Made by a program: the position numbers and the translations under genes
Assembly (NCBI GenBank): GCA_036583965.1
Contig: JAZBQD010000014.1
Location: 70,570,790 to 70,634,789 of the forward strand
From: Prunella strophiata
Lineage: Eukaryota > Chordata > Aves > Passeriformes > Prunellidae
Reading direction: 5' to 3'
Length of the DNA: 64,000 nt
Notes under the pieces: generated by a model
The model's input: only the letters and a program-made list of their open reading frames with translations
Told to the model about the DNA's origin: nothing
Databases searched by the model: none
Part shown: piece after piece, positions 1-9,866 of the stretch
Numbering within the stretch: position 1 is the first letter of the stretch
Layout: the number at the start of each line of letters is the position of its first letter

Positions 1-2
1 TA

Positions 3-440
3 AAAAACAGAAGTTCCCTTTCCTCATATTTTTGGAGTTACACCACCAGCAGCAGCTCCCAAGGGCAGGGAAGACTCCAAGGATTTACCTCCTCCTGGGA
101 GCAGTAAGGGATAGCAGGGATGCAGACTGGGGATTCCCTTTGGGAATGGGGAGGAGCAGGGAGATGGGCAGCCTGGTGTGGGTGGGGGAGACACTACAAA
201 CTCAGGAAACCCCAAATCTCAGATTCCCCCACTGGAGCAGCCAGGACTGAGCTGGACAACAGAAGCTCCAAACTCCTCCATTTCCATGGAGCAGGAGTCC
301 CAAAGTCCCAGAACAAACCAGGTTGGAAAAGACCTTTGAGATCATCAAATCCAACCTGAAAAACAGAAGTTCCCTTTCCTTGTATTTTTGGAGTTACACC
401 AGCAGCAGCTCCCAAGGGCAGGGAAGCCTCCAAGGATTTG
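3..440. repeat. Direct repeat of about 85 bp flanking a CR1 scrap
   Basis: Bases 3-90 and 359-438 are near-identical (both contain gttccctttcct and the run cagcagcagctcccaaggg). Just before the second copy, 310-355 reads ggttggaaaagacctttgag, which looks like the reverse of a CR1 LINE tail. Probably an intronic repeat landing. Confidence 0.6.
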
Positions 441-503
441 GGAAGCCAGCCCCAATCCTGCTGTGCCACCCCACACAGGGGTGGGACCAAGGGTGAAGGA
501 TAC

Positions 504-579
504 TGGGTGATGACGTTCATGAGGAGGTAGAACCACATGATTGGCAGGGTCAGGCCGATCACTGGCACCTGGAACAGCT
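504..579 (-). CDS. SLC35B4: SLC35B4 exon
   Basis: 76 bp encoding ELFQVPVIGLTLPIMWFYLL and MNVIT, ending with a split Gln codon (phase 2). Acceptor CTGCAG, donor GTATCC. The next exon is outside the window. Confidence 0.94.
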
Positions 580-3500
580 CTGCAGGAAAAAAGGATGGGA
601 TGGGGTCACTGCTGGAGGAGCCTCTCCCCTTTGCAGGACTGACCATGATCCAGGACTCCCTGCAGCCTTACACAGCCCTCCTGCTTGCAATTCCAGAGGC
701 AAGAATGGAAAATAAGGAAAAATATTAGGAGGAAAGCTCTGTGTTGCTCTCATGCTAGAGGAATCCGCTCTGTTCCCACAGCAAATCCTGGGGAGCACCA
801 GCAAAAAAAAAAAATCCCAGCAGGTCCATGTTTACATCCCTTATTGAGGATTAGGTCCTGGTACTCCCATTTTTGAGCTACCACGTCCCTTTTCCCAGGG
901 ATCACTCTTGGATGTGGCTGGTGTATGGGAATTAGTAAGAAACTTGGGCTTTAATCATGGGATGGTTCCTTAAATTCCACCCCATCCATGGGCAGGGACA
1001 CCTCCCACTGTCCCAGGCTGTTCCAAGCCCCAATGTCCAACCTGGCCTGGGACATTCCAGGGATCCAGAGGCAGCCCCAGCTTCTCTGGGAATTCCAGCC
1101 AAGCCCCTCCCCACCCTCCCAGCCAGGAATTCCTTCCTGCAAATCCCTCAAAATTCAAAAGGCTTGGAACACCCCAAGATGCCAGCATGCAGAACTGCAG
1201 GAAGGGAACTTCCCAGAGGATTTTCCAGAGGATGGAAAGGCCCAGGAGCAGGGATCCCTGAGCACAGCACTCACCAGACTGGCTGAAGAGCACGGCGTGC
1301 TGGTAAATGTTGGGAGCCAGGAGCAGGAATCCTGGGAGTGGCAGCGCGTGCTGGGGGGAGAAACAAATCCATGGTGGGATCAGGGGATGGGAATCCACCC
1401 CAATTCCCTGCTGGAAAGCAGCTGGATCTCAGCAGGCTCCTCACTGCTCCATCCTGGCAGTGTGGGATCCTTCTTGTGCCCAGGCCAGGAGTGGAAGGGA
1501 CCTTGGAGCAGGGACTCCCCAGGGACTCACATTGTAGAAGAGGGCTTCCTTGGAGTGCTTCCCAAATTTCTTGTACAGAGTCTCCTGGAAAATCCCCATC
1601 CTGGCAGACATCAGCAGGGCAAAGGTGAGGGCACCAATACCTGGAAGGGAAGCACAGCCCTGCAGCTTCAACTCACCAAATCTGGCTTTCAGAGGAAAAA
1701 ACCAAACAAACCACCCAGACTTGGTAAGAAAACTGATAACAATTCTGGGGTTTGATTACAGGTCTCCAAGAGATCCCTTAAAAATACCATGGATGCACTT
1801 TGTGCCACTACTGATAATAATCAATCCTAGATTTCCCAAATAGCCACCAACAGACCCAGGGTGGAGGCAGAAAACCACACTTCAAAGCCTCATCTGTGAA
1901 ATCTTGTGCTGAAGGAACACCTGGAGCAGCCCCAGCCCCTCTCCCTCTCTGCTCCAGGCAGGGCTGCTTTTGCCAGGAGAATTCCAAGAATCCTGCCAGT
2001 ATCCCAGAAATGTGGCCCTCACTTACCCAGCAACCACCAGAGGAAAGCCTGGGGTCCATCCTCTTGATTTAAGCTGGAGTCAGATGCCTGAAGGGAGACA
2101 CAAGAGTCACCAAGAGCCACCAGGCCCCTGTAGCTGCCCCAGGCTTCCCAGGCTCCTGTGCTCCCATCCCATTCCCAGCTTCCTGTGTCCCCATTCCCAG
2201 GTTCCTGTGTCCCCATTCCCAGGTTCCTGTGTCCCCATCCATTCCCAGCTTCCTGTGTCCCCATTCCCAGGTTCCTGTGTCCCCATCCCATTCCAGGTTC
2301 CTGTGTCCCCATTCCCAGGTTCCTGTGTCCCCATTCCCAGGTTCCTGTGTCCCCATCCATTCCCAGATTCCTGTTTCCCCATCCCATTCCTGCATTCCTG
2401 TGTCCCCATCCCATTCCTGCATTCCTGTGTCCCCATCCCATTCCAGGTTCCTGTGTCCCCATTCCCAGGTTCCTGTGTCCCCATCCCATTCCAGGTTCCT
2501 GTGTCCCCATTCCCAGGTTCCTGTGTCCCCATTCCCAGGTTCCTGTGTCCCCATCCCATTCCCAGGCTCCTGTGCTCCCATCCCATTCCCAGGCTCCTGT
2601 GTCCCCATCCATTCCCAGCTTCCTGTGTCCCCATTCCCAGGCTCCTGTGTCCCCATCCCATTCCTGCATTCCTGTGTCCCCATTCCCAGGTTCCTGTGTC
2701 CCCATCCCATTCCCAGGCTCCTGTGTCCCCATCCCATTCCTGCATTCCTGTGTCCCCATCCATTCCCAGCTTCCTGTGCTCCCATCCCATTCCCAGCTTC
2801 CTGTGTCCCCATCCCATTCCCAGCTTCCTGTGCTCCCATCCCATTCCCAGGTTCCTGTGTCCCCATCCCATTCCCAGGTTCCTGTGTCCCCATTCCCAGG
2901 CTCCTGTGCTCCCATCCCATTCCCAGGTTCCTGTGTCCCCATCCCATTCCCAGCTTCCTGTGTCCCCATTCCCAGGTTCCTGTGTCCCCATCCCATTCCC
3001 AGCTTCCTGTGTCCCCATCCCATTCCCAGGTTCCTGTGTCCCCATCCCATTCCCAGCTTCCTGTGCTCCCATCCCATTCCCAGGCTCCTGTGTCCCCATC
3101 CCATTCCTGCATTCCTGTGTCCCCATCCCATTCCCAGGCTCCTGTGTCCCCATCCCATTCCCAGGTTCCTGTGTCCCCATTCCCAGGTTCCTGTGTCCCC
3201 ATTCCCAGGTTCCTGTGTCTCCATCCCATTCCTGCATTCCTGTGTCCCCATCCCATTCCCAGCTTCCTGTGTCCCCATTCCCAGGTTCCTGTGTCCCCAT
3301 CCCATTCCTGCATTCCTGTGTCCCCATCCCCATTCCCAGGTTCCTCTGTCCCCATCCCATTCCAGCTTCCTGTGTCCCCATCCATTCCCAGCTTCCTGTG
3401 CTCCCATCCCATTCCCAGGCTCCTGTGTCCCCATCCCATTCCTGCATTCCTGTGTCCCCATCCCATTCCCAGGCTCCTGTGTCCCCATCCCATTCCAGGT

Positions 3501-6500
3501 TCCTGTGTCCCCATCCCATTCCTGCATTCCTGTGTCCCCATTCCCAGGTTCCTGTGTCCCCATCCCATCCCTGCATTCCTGTGTCCCCATCCCCATTCCC
3601 AGCTTCCTCTGTCCCCATCCCATTCCCAGCTTCCTGTGTCCATCCCATTCCCAGCTTCCTGTGCTCCCATCCCATTCCCAGGTTCCTGTGTCCCCATCCC
3701 ATTCCTGCATTCCTGTGTCCCCATCCCATCCCCAGCTTCCTGTGCTTCCATTCCCAGGCTCCTGTGTCCCCATCCCATTCCCAGGTTCTTCTATCTCCAA
3801 CCCATTCCTGCATTCCTGTGTCCCCATCCCATTCCCAGGTTCCTGTGCTCCCATTCCCAGCTTCCTGTGTCCCCATTCCCAGGCTCCTGTGTTCCCATCC
3901 CATTCCTGCATTCCTGTGTCCCCATCCCATTCCCAGGTTCCTGTGTCCCCATTCCCAGCTTCCTGTGCTCCCATCCCATTCCCAGCTTCCTGTGTCCCCA
4001 TTCCTAGGCTCCTGTGTCCTCATCCCATTCCCAGCTTCCTGTGTCCCCATTCCCAGGTTCCTGTGTTCCCATCCCATTCCCAGGCTCCTGTGCTCCCATC
4101 CCATCCCTGCATTCCTGTGTCCCCATCCCATTCCCAGGTCCCTGTGTCCCCATCCCATTCCCAGGTTCCTGTGTCCCCATTCCCAGGCTCCTGTGTCCCC
4201 ATCCCCATTCCCAGGCTCCTGTGCTCCCATCCCATTCCTGCATTCCTGTGTCCCCATCCCATTCCCAGGTTCCTTTGTCCACATCCCCATTCCCAGGCTC
4301 CTGTGTCCCCGTCCCCATTCCCAGGTTCCTGTTTCCCCATCCCATTCCCAGGTTCCTGTGCTTCCATCCCATTCCTGCATTCCTGTGTCCCCATCCCCAC
4401 TCCCACGTTCCTCTGTCCCCATCCCATTCCCAGGTCCCTGTGTCCCCATCCCATTCCCAGGCTCCTGTGTCCCCATCCCATTCCCAGGTTCCTGTGTCCC
4501 TATTCCTAGGCTCCTGTGTCCTCATCTCATTCCCAGCTTCCTGTGTCTCCTTCTCATTCCCAGGTTCCTCTGTCCCCATCCCATTCCTATGTCCCCATCC
4601 CATTCCCAGCTTCCTCTGTCCCCATCCCATTCCCAGCTTCCTGTGTAGGAAGGAATAAGAGCCCTGGCCAAGCCCATCAGGAGCTAAAACCAGACCTAAA
4701 CCCAGGCTTGTGGTCAAGAAATCGAGGAAATGGGGCTGAGGGCACAACTCCAGCTGGACTTGCCTCAGCTCTTTCCCCGTGCTTCAGGGAAAATCAGATT
4801 TATTCACCTTTGCCACAACTGTCAGCTCTGCCCCAAACTCCAGCCCTGCTGGGAGCTGATTTGGGTTAACAGAGCTGAGGCTGCAGAGCCCAGCCCTTCC
4901 TCAGCCATTCTGAGGGTAAAAAGCTCTGAAATTATGGGGAATTTGGAGCTTTGACAGCTCCCTTTCATTTCCAACCTCTCTGAGCTGGATTAAGTGCAGC
5001 CAATTTTCACTTGGCCACCACTTTGTGCCATTTTTTTGTCATCAGCCGACAGGGACAGGCCGTGGGTGCTGACCCAGGAAAAGCTCTGAGTGTGTTCCAC
5101 ATGGATTTGCTTCCCTCCCTCCTGCTCTGCAAGCACAGGCACTTTATTTAAAGGTCAGGCTGGATGACAACAGGAAAAATCCAGCCTGAAAGGCAACAAT
5201 CTCTTGTGGAATGGGAAGAGGGAAGATTTCTGATGGCTTTTGTTTAGGATTCACCTGCTCCTGCCTGCCACACAAGGCAAGGAAAAGCAGCTTCTTTCTG
5301 AGGCAAAAAGAGATTTATTCCCAGCAAAAAGCAGTGTGAACAGGTGAAGAGAGACCTGTAATTAAATGAAATCCCACAGGAGAATAAAACCAGGAGGAAA
5401 AGCTATTTGGGAAGCAGATGTAGAGGTTGGAGACACCTCATGCCTCCATGAAAAATCAGGCAAAGGGAATTCCTGAGGTTCCTTGTCCCTTCCCATCCTT
5501 ACCACTTGCTTTGCAGACATGAAGGTGCAGGTGAAGATGCCCAGGGACACCAGGGCTATGGAGCTGTATTTTGACACGCTGTACCTGCACAGGGGACAAG
5601 GGACACGTCACCAACCCTGCCTGGATTGTGTCCATCCCCTGCTTCCCTGAATTCCTGCTCCAAATCTGGGATAACAGCCACATTCCCACTTCCTAACCCT
5701 GGCAGGGCCAGCTGACTCCAGCTCAGCACTTAAAGAAGCTTTTCTCCCCACATTTACCCCAGTTTTTCCCAACACTTCTCCCAGTTTATCCCACAGCTCC
5801 AGCCTGGACTCTGTGCAGGCACAGCTCATCGTTATCAACGTGTTATCAATGTGTTATCAATGTGTTATCAATGTGTTATCAATGTGCTATCAGCACTGCT
5901 GGAGCCACAATCCCCAGCAGAAGGGGTCACTGAGCTCCACCCCAGCCACAGCCAGCACAGCATCCCCCAGGAGCCCTTCCAGAAGAGCCAGGAGTGAACA
6001 CAGAGGCTGCAGCTGTGGGAAATCTCTTCCCAGCCCATAATTCCAGCCAAGAAAGGAGGGAGAGGTGGGAATGCAGAAGGAGCTATTCCAGCCTCTATGC
6101 CATGCTCTCTGTCCCAGTTTCCCACCATTAAAATCAGAATATTTAACAGGAGAGGTGATGGCACAAAACACCCAGCAGGATTCAGGCCTTGGCAGAGCAT
6201 TCCCTAAAGATATGAAGTTTGTGATTTACCTTTTCTTCAGGATGATGATCCCTAGAGCCATGCTTGCTATGAGAGAACCCTGAGAAAAAAAAAAAAAGAA
6301 GGGAAAGCCATAACAGGAGGTCAGCAGAGGCTGGCCAAAATTCCCCAGCTTGGGATGCTCATCCCAAAGGGACACTCAAACTCAGTGTGGTGGATGCCAG
6401 AACACCAAGAGAAATGCCAGGTTTGAAGCAGGAAAACTGACAGGGAGAAGGAACAGCTTCTTTAAGGTTGGATATTGGAAAAAACTCCTGCCCTAAAAGG

Positions 6501-7578
6501 CTGTCCAGCCCTGGAGTCCCCATTCCTGGAGGGATTTCCAAGTCCCTGTGGATGTGGCACTTGGGAACATGGGGCAGTGATGGCTTGGCAAGGCTGGGAC
6601 TGGTTGGACTGGGTGAGATTAAAGTTCTTCTCCTGCCTCAATGATTCCATGACTCTGAGTCCCTTCATCCAGGAAAAGGGGAGAAGGTGAGCTGGGTGCC
6701 TTGGCAACAAGGACACTGGGATCTCCTGACCAGAGGACCCCCCCTTTCTTTTTTTTCCAGTGTGTGACCAGAACGTGGCCAAATCCCACTGGTTTAACTG
6801 GGAACAGGAGTCCAGCTCCAGGGATTGACTGCAGGAGCAGAACCACCCCTCACAGCTCATGTGGGACAGGTCTCCTTCAGTGTGGGCTGGTTTTATCCTT
6901 TTGAACCTCTCCTGATTCCCAATATTCCATCCCAGGATGTGCTGTGGGGAAAGAGCTCCCACCAGGAGATTTTGTTATTTCCAACAGCTGGGGCTCCATT
7001 TCCTTGGGTTTTAGAAGATCTTTTAGCCTGGCACTCATGCACATTTAAGTGAAGATGCAGGCTTAATGGTTTTTTTTTTTCTAAAGCAAAGACCAGTGCA
7101 GGTGGAATTAGGCCAAATCCCAAATCCATGCTCTCTGACCTGTGATGTTCACGACCAGAACATGAACCACTTGGTGGCAGGGAAAGCTGGATCCCTTTGC
7201 CCAGCCAGAGTCTGGGATTGGTTTTGTCACTGCCACTTCCCCCTCAGCTCTGGAATTCCAAAGCCTGTCTGAGCCTGTTTCCCAGTCTGTCCATTAAGCT
7301 GCAATTTAATGATCAACACCATGAAGTGAAACCTTTGGAGCTGAGCTTTGGAGCCAGGCTGCTCTCCCACCAGCTGGAATTCAGGATTTCCACAGGGGTT
7401 TGGTGCTCTCAGGACACGTGGAGCAGGGATAGTTCCAGCAGAAATGATGGAATGGGAGCCCCAGGAGGAGGAAGATGAGGAGGAGGATGGGGCTCACCGA
7501 GCGGAAGATCATGTGCAGCGGCATCGCGATGTTCAGGTTCAGGGCGTAGTTATTGACCACGCTGACGGTGAAGAAACA
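504..7578 (-). CDS. SLC35B4: SLC35B4, UDP-xylose/UDP-GlcNAc transporter, partial gene (7 internal exons)
   Basis: Multi-pass nucleotide-sugar antiporter of the SLC35/drug-metabolite-transporter superfamily. The human orthologue moves UDP-xylose and UDP-N-acetylglucosamine into the Golgi lumen. Seven exons are seen: 7498-7578 (cut by the gap), 6230-6279, 5503-5584, 2027-2087, 1531-1640, 1275-1350 and 504-579. Each has AG and GT borders, and the phases join without a break (0, 2, 0, 1, 0, 1, 2). The joined protein, about 178 residues, matches roughly residues 78-256 of the ~331-residue human protein. Landmarks are VSVVNNYALN, PLHMIFRSGSLIA, GIIILKKR, TFMSAKQV, FALLMSARMGIFQETLYK, KHSKEALFYN and LPIMWFYLLMN; at least four hydrophobic helices are visible. 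The two 5' exons should lie right of 7578 but are not found; the last exon(s) lie left of base 1. No premature stop, so the gene looks functional. Identity rests on remembered human sequence, with long exact blocks. Confidence 0.95.
960..1150 (-). mobile_element. CR1-like LINE 3' fragment
   Basis: Contains the reverse-strand landmarks ccatgggcagggacacc, gttccaagccccaatgtcc and cagccaggaattcct. They are typical of 5'-truncated avian CR1 copies. Intronic in SLC35B4. Confidence 0.7.
1275..1350 (-). CDS. SLC35B4: SLC35B4 exon
   Basis: 76 bp encoding HALPLPGFLLLAPNIYQHAV then LFSQS, ending phase 1. Acceptor CCCCCCAG, donor GTGAGT. Confidence 0.94.
1531..1640 (-). CDS. SLC35B4: SLC35B4 exon
   Basis: 110 bp encoding IGALTFALLMSARMG through KHSKEALFYN. 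Acceptor CCAG, donor GTGAGT. The best conserved exon of the gene here. Confidence 0.96.
2027..2087 (-). CDS. SLC35B4: SLC35B4 exon
   Basis: 61 bp encoding ASDSSLNQEDGPQAFLWWLL, then a split Gly codon. Acceptor TTCAG, donor GTAAGT. It lies only about 65 bp from the edge of the 2.5-kb minisatellite at 2155-4645. Confidence 0.93.
2155..4645. repeat. 2.5-kb minisatellite in an SLC35B4 intron
   Basis: More than 100 degenerate units of about 20-24 bp with the core cccattcccaggttcctgtg, mixed with ctgcattcctgtgtcccc variants. C-rich on plus, so G-rich on the SLC35B4 sense strand, with many GGG and GGGG runs. Lack of stops in several frames creates apparent ORFs of 500-900 codons that are not genes. 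Confidence 0.97.
5503..5584 (-). CDS. SLC35B4: SLC35B4 exon
   Basis: 82 bp encoding YSVSKYSSIALVS... to TFMSAKQV, starting with the split Arg codon and ending phase 0. Acceptor TGCAG, donor GTAAGG. Confidence 0.95.
5825..5892. repeat. Short tandem repeat, 13-bp unit
   Basis: About five copies of tgttatcaatg(tg) in an SLC35B4 intron. Confidence 0.9.
6230..6279 (-). CDS. SLC35B4: SLC35B4 exon
   Basis: 50 bp encoding GSLIASMALGIIILKKR (last codon split, phase 2). Acceptor CTCAG, donor GTAAAT. A transmembrane helix followed by a basic loop. Confidence 0.95.
6455..6660 (+). mobile_element. CR1-like LINE 3' fragment
   Basis: Landmarks gtccagccctggagtcccc, atgtggcacttgggaacatg, then a tail ending atgattccatgactctgag. 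Confidence 0.75.
7498..7578 (-). CDS. SLC35B4: SLC35B4 exon, cut by assembly gap
   Basis: Encodes 27 visible residues from FFTVSVVNNY to MIFRS and ends phase 0 at a GTGAGC donor. The 5' border is lost in the N run. The residue run is almost identical to human. Confidence 0.95.
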
Positions 7579-8078
7579 NNNNNNNNNNNNNNNNNNNNNN
7601 NNNNNNNNNNNNNNNNNNNNNNNNNNNNNNNNNNNNNNNNNNNNNNNNNNNNNNNNNNNNNNNNNNNNNNNNNNNNNNNNNNNNNNNNNNNNNNNNNNNN
7701 NNNNNNNNNNNNNNNNNNNNNNNNNNNNNNNNNNNNNNNNNNNNNNNNNNNNNNNNNNNNNNNNNNNNNNNNNNNNNNNNNNNNNNNNNNNNNNNNNNNN
7801 NNNNNNNNNNNNNNNNNNNNNNNNNNNNNNNNNNNNNNNNNNNNNNNNNNNNNNNNNNNNNNNNNNNNNNNNNNNNNNNNNNNNNNNNNNNNNNNNNNNN
7901 NNNNNNNNNNNNNNNNNNNNNNNNNNNNNNNNNNNNNNNNNNNNNNNNNNNNNNNNNNNNNNNNNNNNNNNNNNNNNNNNNNNNNNNNNNNNNNNNNNNN
8001 NNNNNNNNNNNNNNNNNNNNNNNNNNNNNNNNNNNNNNNNNNNNNNNNNNNNNNNNNNNNNNNNNNNNNNNNNNNNNN
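7579..8078. other. Assembly gap, 500 N
   Basis: Exactly 500 N, so probably a placeholder length. It cuts an SLC35B4 exon. Confidence 0.99.
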
Positions 8079-8221
8079 ACCAAACCAAGCAAAAAACTAT
8101 ACCTCAGAGTGCCAGTGCTTTGTTGAGCAGCCATTCCCTCGAGTCTTGCTATATAACAGAAGAGGGAACATTTGTGCATAAAACCGGTCAGTGTGTGTAG
8201 CAGTGGCTATGAACACCCCAT

Positions 8222-8745
8222 TAAAGGGCACAGTGAGGTGTCCCTTTCCTTCAAGTGACACGTGAGGTGTCACCCCAATTTATGTTGGCACAGGAGGTGT
8301 CCCCCTGTTCAAGTGGCACAGGAAATGTCCTTCTCCTTGAAATGGCACTCAAGGGTCCCTGTCCTTCAAATGGCAAATGAGGGACACCCCCATTCAAAGT
8401 GACAAGGAGGTGAACTCCTTCACATGGCACAGAAAATGTCCTTCTTCTTTCAAATGGCACAGAGGATTGTCCTACCTTCAAGTGACAGAGGCAGGTGCAC
8501 TCCCTTCAAGGACACATGAAGTGACAACCCATTTCATGTGGCAGAGTGTCACCCCCTCAAGTGCACAGGAGGTGTCCCCTCTCCTTCAAAATCGGCACAG
8601 GAGGTGTCCTTCTCCGTCAGAATGGCACAGGAGGTGGACACCCCCTCACAGGCACAGGAGTGTCTACCACCCTGTCAAGTGTCCATCATGAATGCCCTCC
8701 TCCTCAAGTGACACAGGTAAGTGTCACCATGTCTGGCCATTGGAA
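8222..8745. repeat. Degenerate minisatellite, about 28-40 bp unit
   Basis: Repeats of the type ggcacaggaggtgtcc followed by ctccttcaagt. Many small indels between units. Bases 8079-8221, between the gap and this array, hold nothing recognised. Confidence 0.85.
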
Positions 8746-8792
8746 TGAATAAATCAATCAATAAATCAATTCAATTCAATAAACAATCAACA
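8745..8792. repeat. AATC-type microsatellite
   Basis: Short run of aatcaatcaataaatcaatt. Confidence 0.85.
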
Positions 8793-8924
8793 TAAATGGG
8801 GTGTCCTCACCCAGGGGCACAGAGAATCCAAGACACGGAGGCTGAGGGAGGGCGGGAAGGAGGGAGGAAGAGGAGCTCAGCACCTGGGCATATTTAAGCC
8901 CACAAATCAAGATTTGGGTTCAAA

Positions 8925-9435
8925 TCTTGAGAATTTCAGTTCAGTTCTTGAAGAATGTTCAGGTCAAACTTGATGAACTCTAAGTTCAAAATCTTGAAGA
9001 ATTTCAGTTCAGTTCTTGAAGAATGTCAGTTCAACTCTTGAAGAATTCAGTTCAGTTCTTGAAGAATTTCAGTTCAACTCTTGAAGAATTTCAGTTCAAC
9101 TCTGAAGAATTCAGTTCAACTCTTTTTGCTCCCCCTCTCTTCCCCCCCCCTAGGAAGAATCAGCTCAAATTCTTGAGAGATGTCAGCTCAAATTCTGATG
9201 AATTAAGTTCAAACCTGAAGAATTTCAGCTCAAATCTGAAGAATTCAGTTCAATCTGAAGAATTCAGCTCAAAGCTTGAGATATAAGTTCAAAACCTTGA
9301 AGAATTTCAGTTCGTTCTGAAGAATTTCAGCGCAGTGCTTGAAGAATTTCAGCTCAAATCTTGATGAATTTAAGTCAGTTCTTGAAGAATTTCAAGACTC
9401 ATTCTGAAGAATTTCAGCTCAGTTCTTGAAGATTT
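8925..9435. repeat. Minisatellite, about 20-23 bp unit
   Basis: Many copies of the core gaagaatttcagttcagtt(ctt) with frequent short deletions, broken near 9120-9160 by a C-rich stretch. Confidence 0.92.
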
Positions 9436-9748
9436 CAAGCTCGTGGGTCTCTCCAAAGTGCCACTCAGCAGGACTGTGCTAAACCACATTTAAAACTTGC
9501 TGGTTTTTAAAACCACATTTCTCACTCCAAATTCCTTTTCCACACTGCCCAAGTTTCTTTCAGCTCCTTTTCCCCTACAAAAAAACCTCCTGGAAACTTC
9601 CTTCCCGTGGCTAAATAAAAACCCCATTCCCACCGTGCAAGGTTGTTTGATGTGCAGCCCCACGAGTTTAACTCAGGGTAATATGAATTTTAATTTTTCA
9701 TCAGGATGGTTTAAATTAATCCGTCCCCCCACCCCAGAAGGAGCTCAC

Positions 9749-9866
9749 TGTATCTGAGGTGGTGTTGGAAAAGTTCTGCTCCTGGAAGCCACTCCTGGCA
9801 CCTGAGGACAGGCTGGGAGTGGCTTTGGGAGCTGCGATTGGAGCGCTCGGGTTCAGGATCGCATAC
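9749..9866 (-). CDS. LRGUK: LRGUK exon, C-terminal tail (last one visible)
   Basis: 118 bp, phase 2 to 0, encoding YAILNPSAPIAAPKATPSLS and on to NFSNTTSDT. Acceptor GGTCAG, donor GTGAGC. No stop codon, so at least one more exon should follow to the left; 8079-9748 is mostly minisatellite. Confidence 0.8.

Noticed and set aside
1970..4747. ORFs of 500-892 codons on both strands
   Set aside because: Repeat artefacts of the 2.5-kb minisatellite in an SLC35B4 intron; same low-complexity reading in several frames and no domain.
7348..8200. ORFs running through N runs (also at 31694-32613 and 47059-48025)
   Set aside because: Unknown bases translated as X; no evidence of coding, apart from the true SLC35B4 exon at 7498-7578.
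8079..9748. 5' exons of SLC35B4 or last exons of LRGUK
   Set aside because: Looked for the expected hydrophobic N-terminal segments and LRGUK tail; only minisatellites and unrecognised sequence were found.
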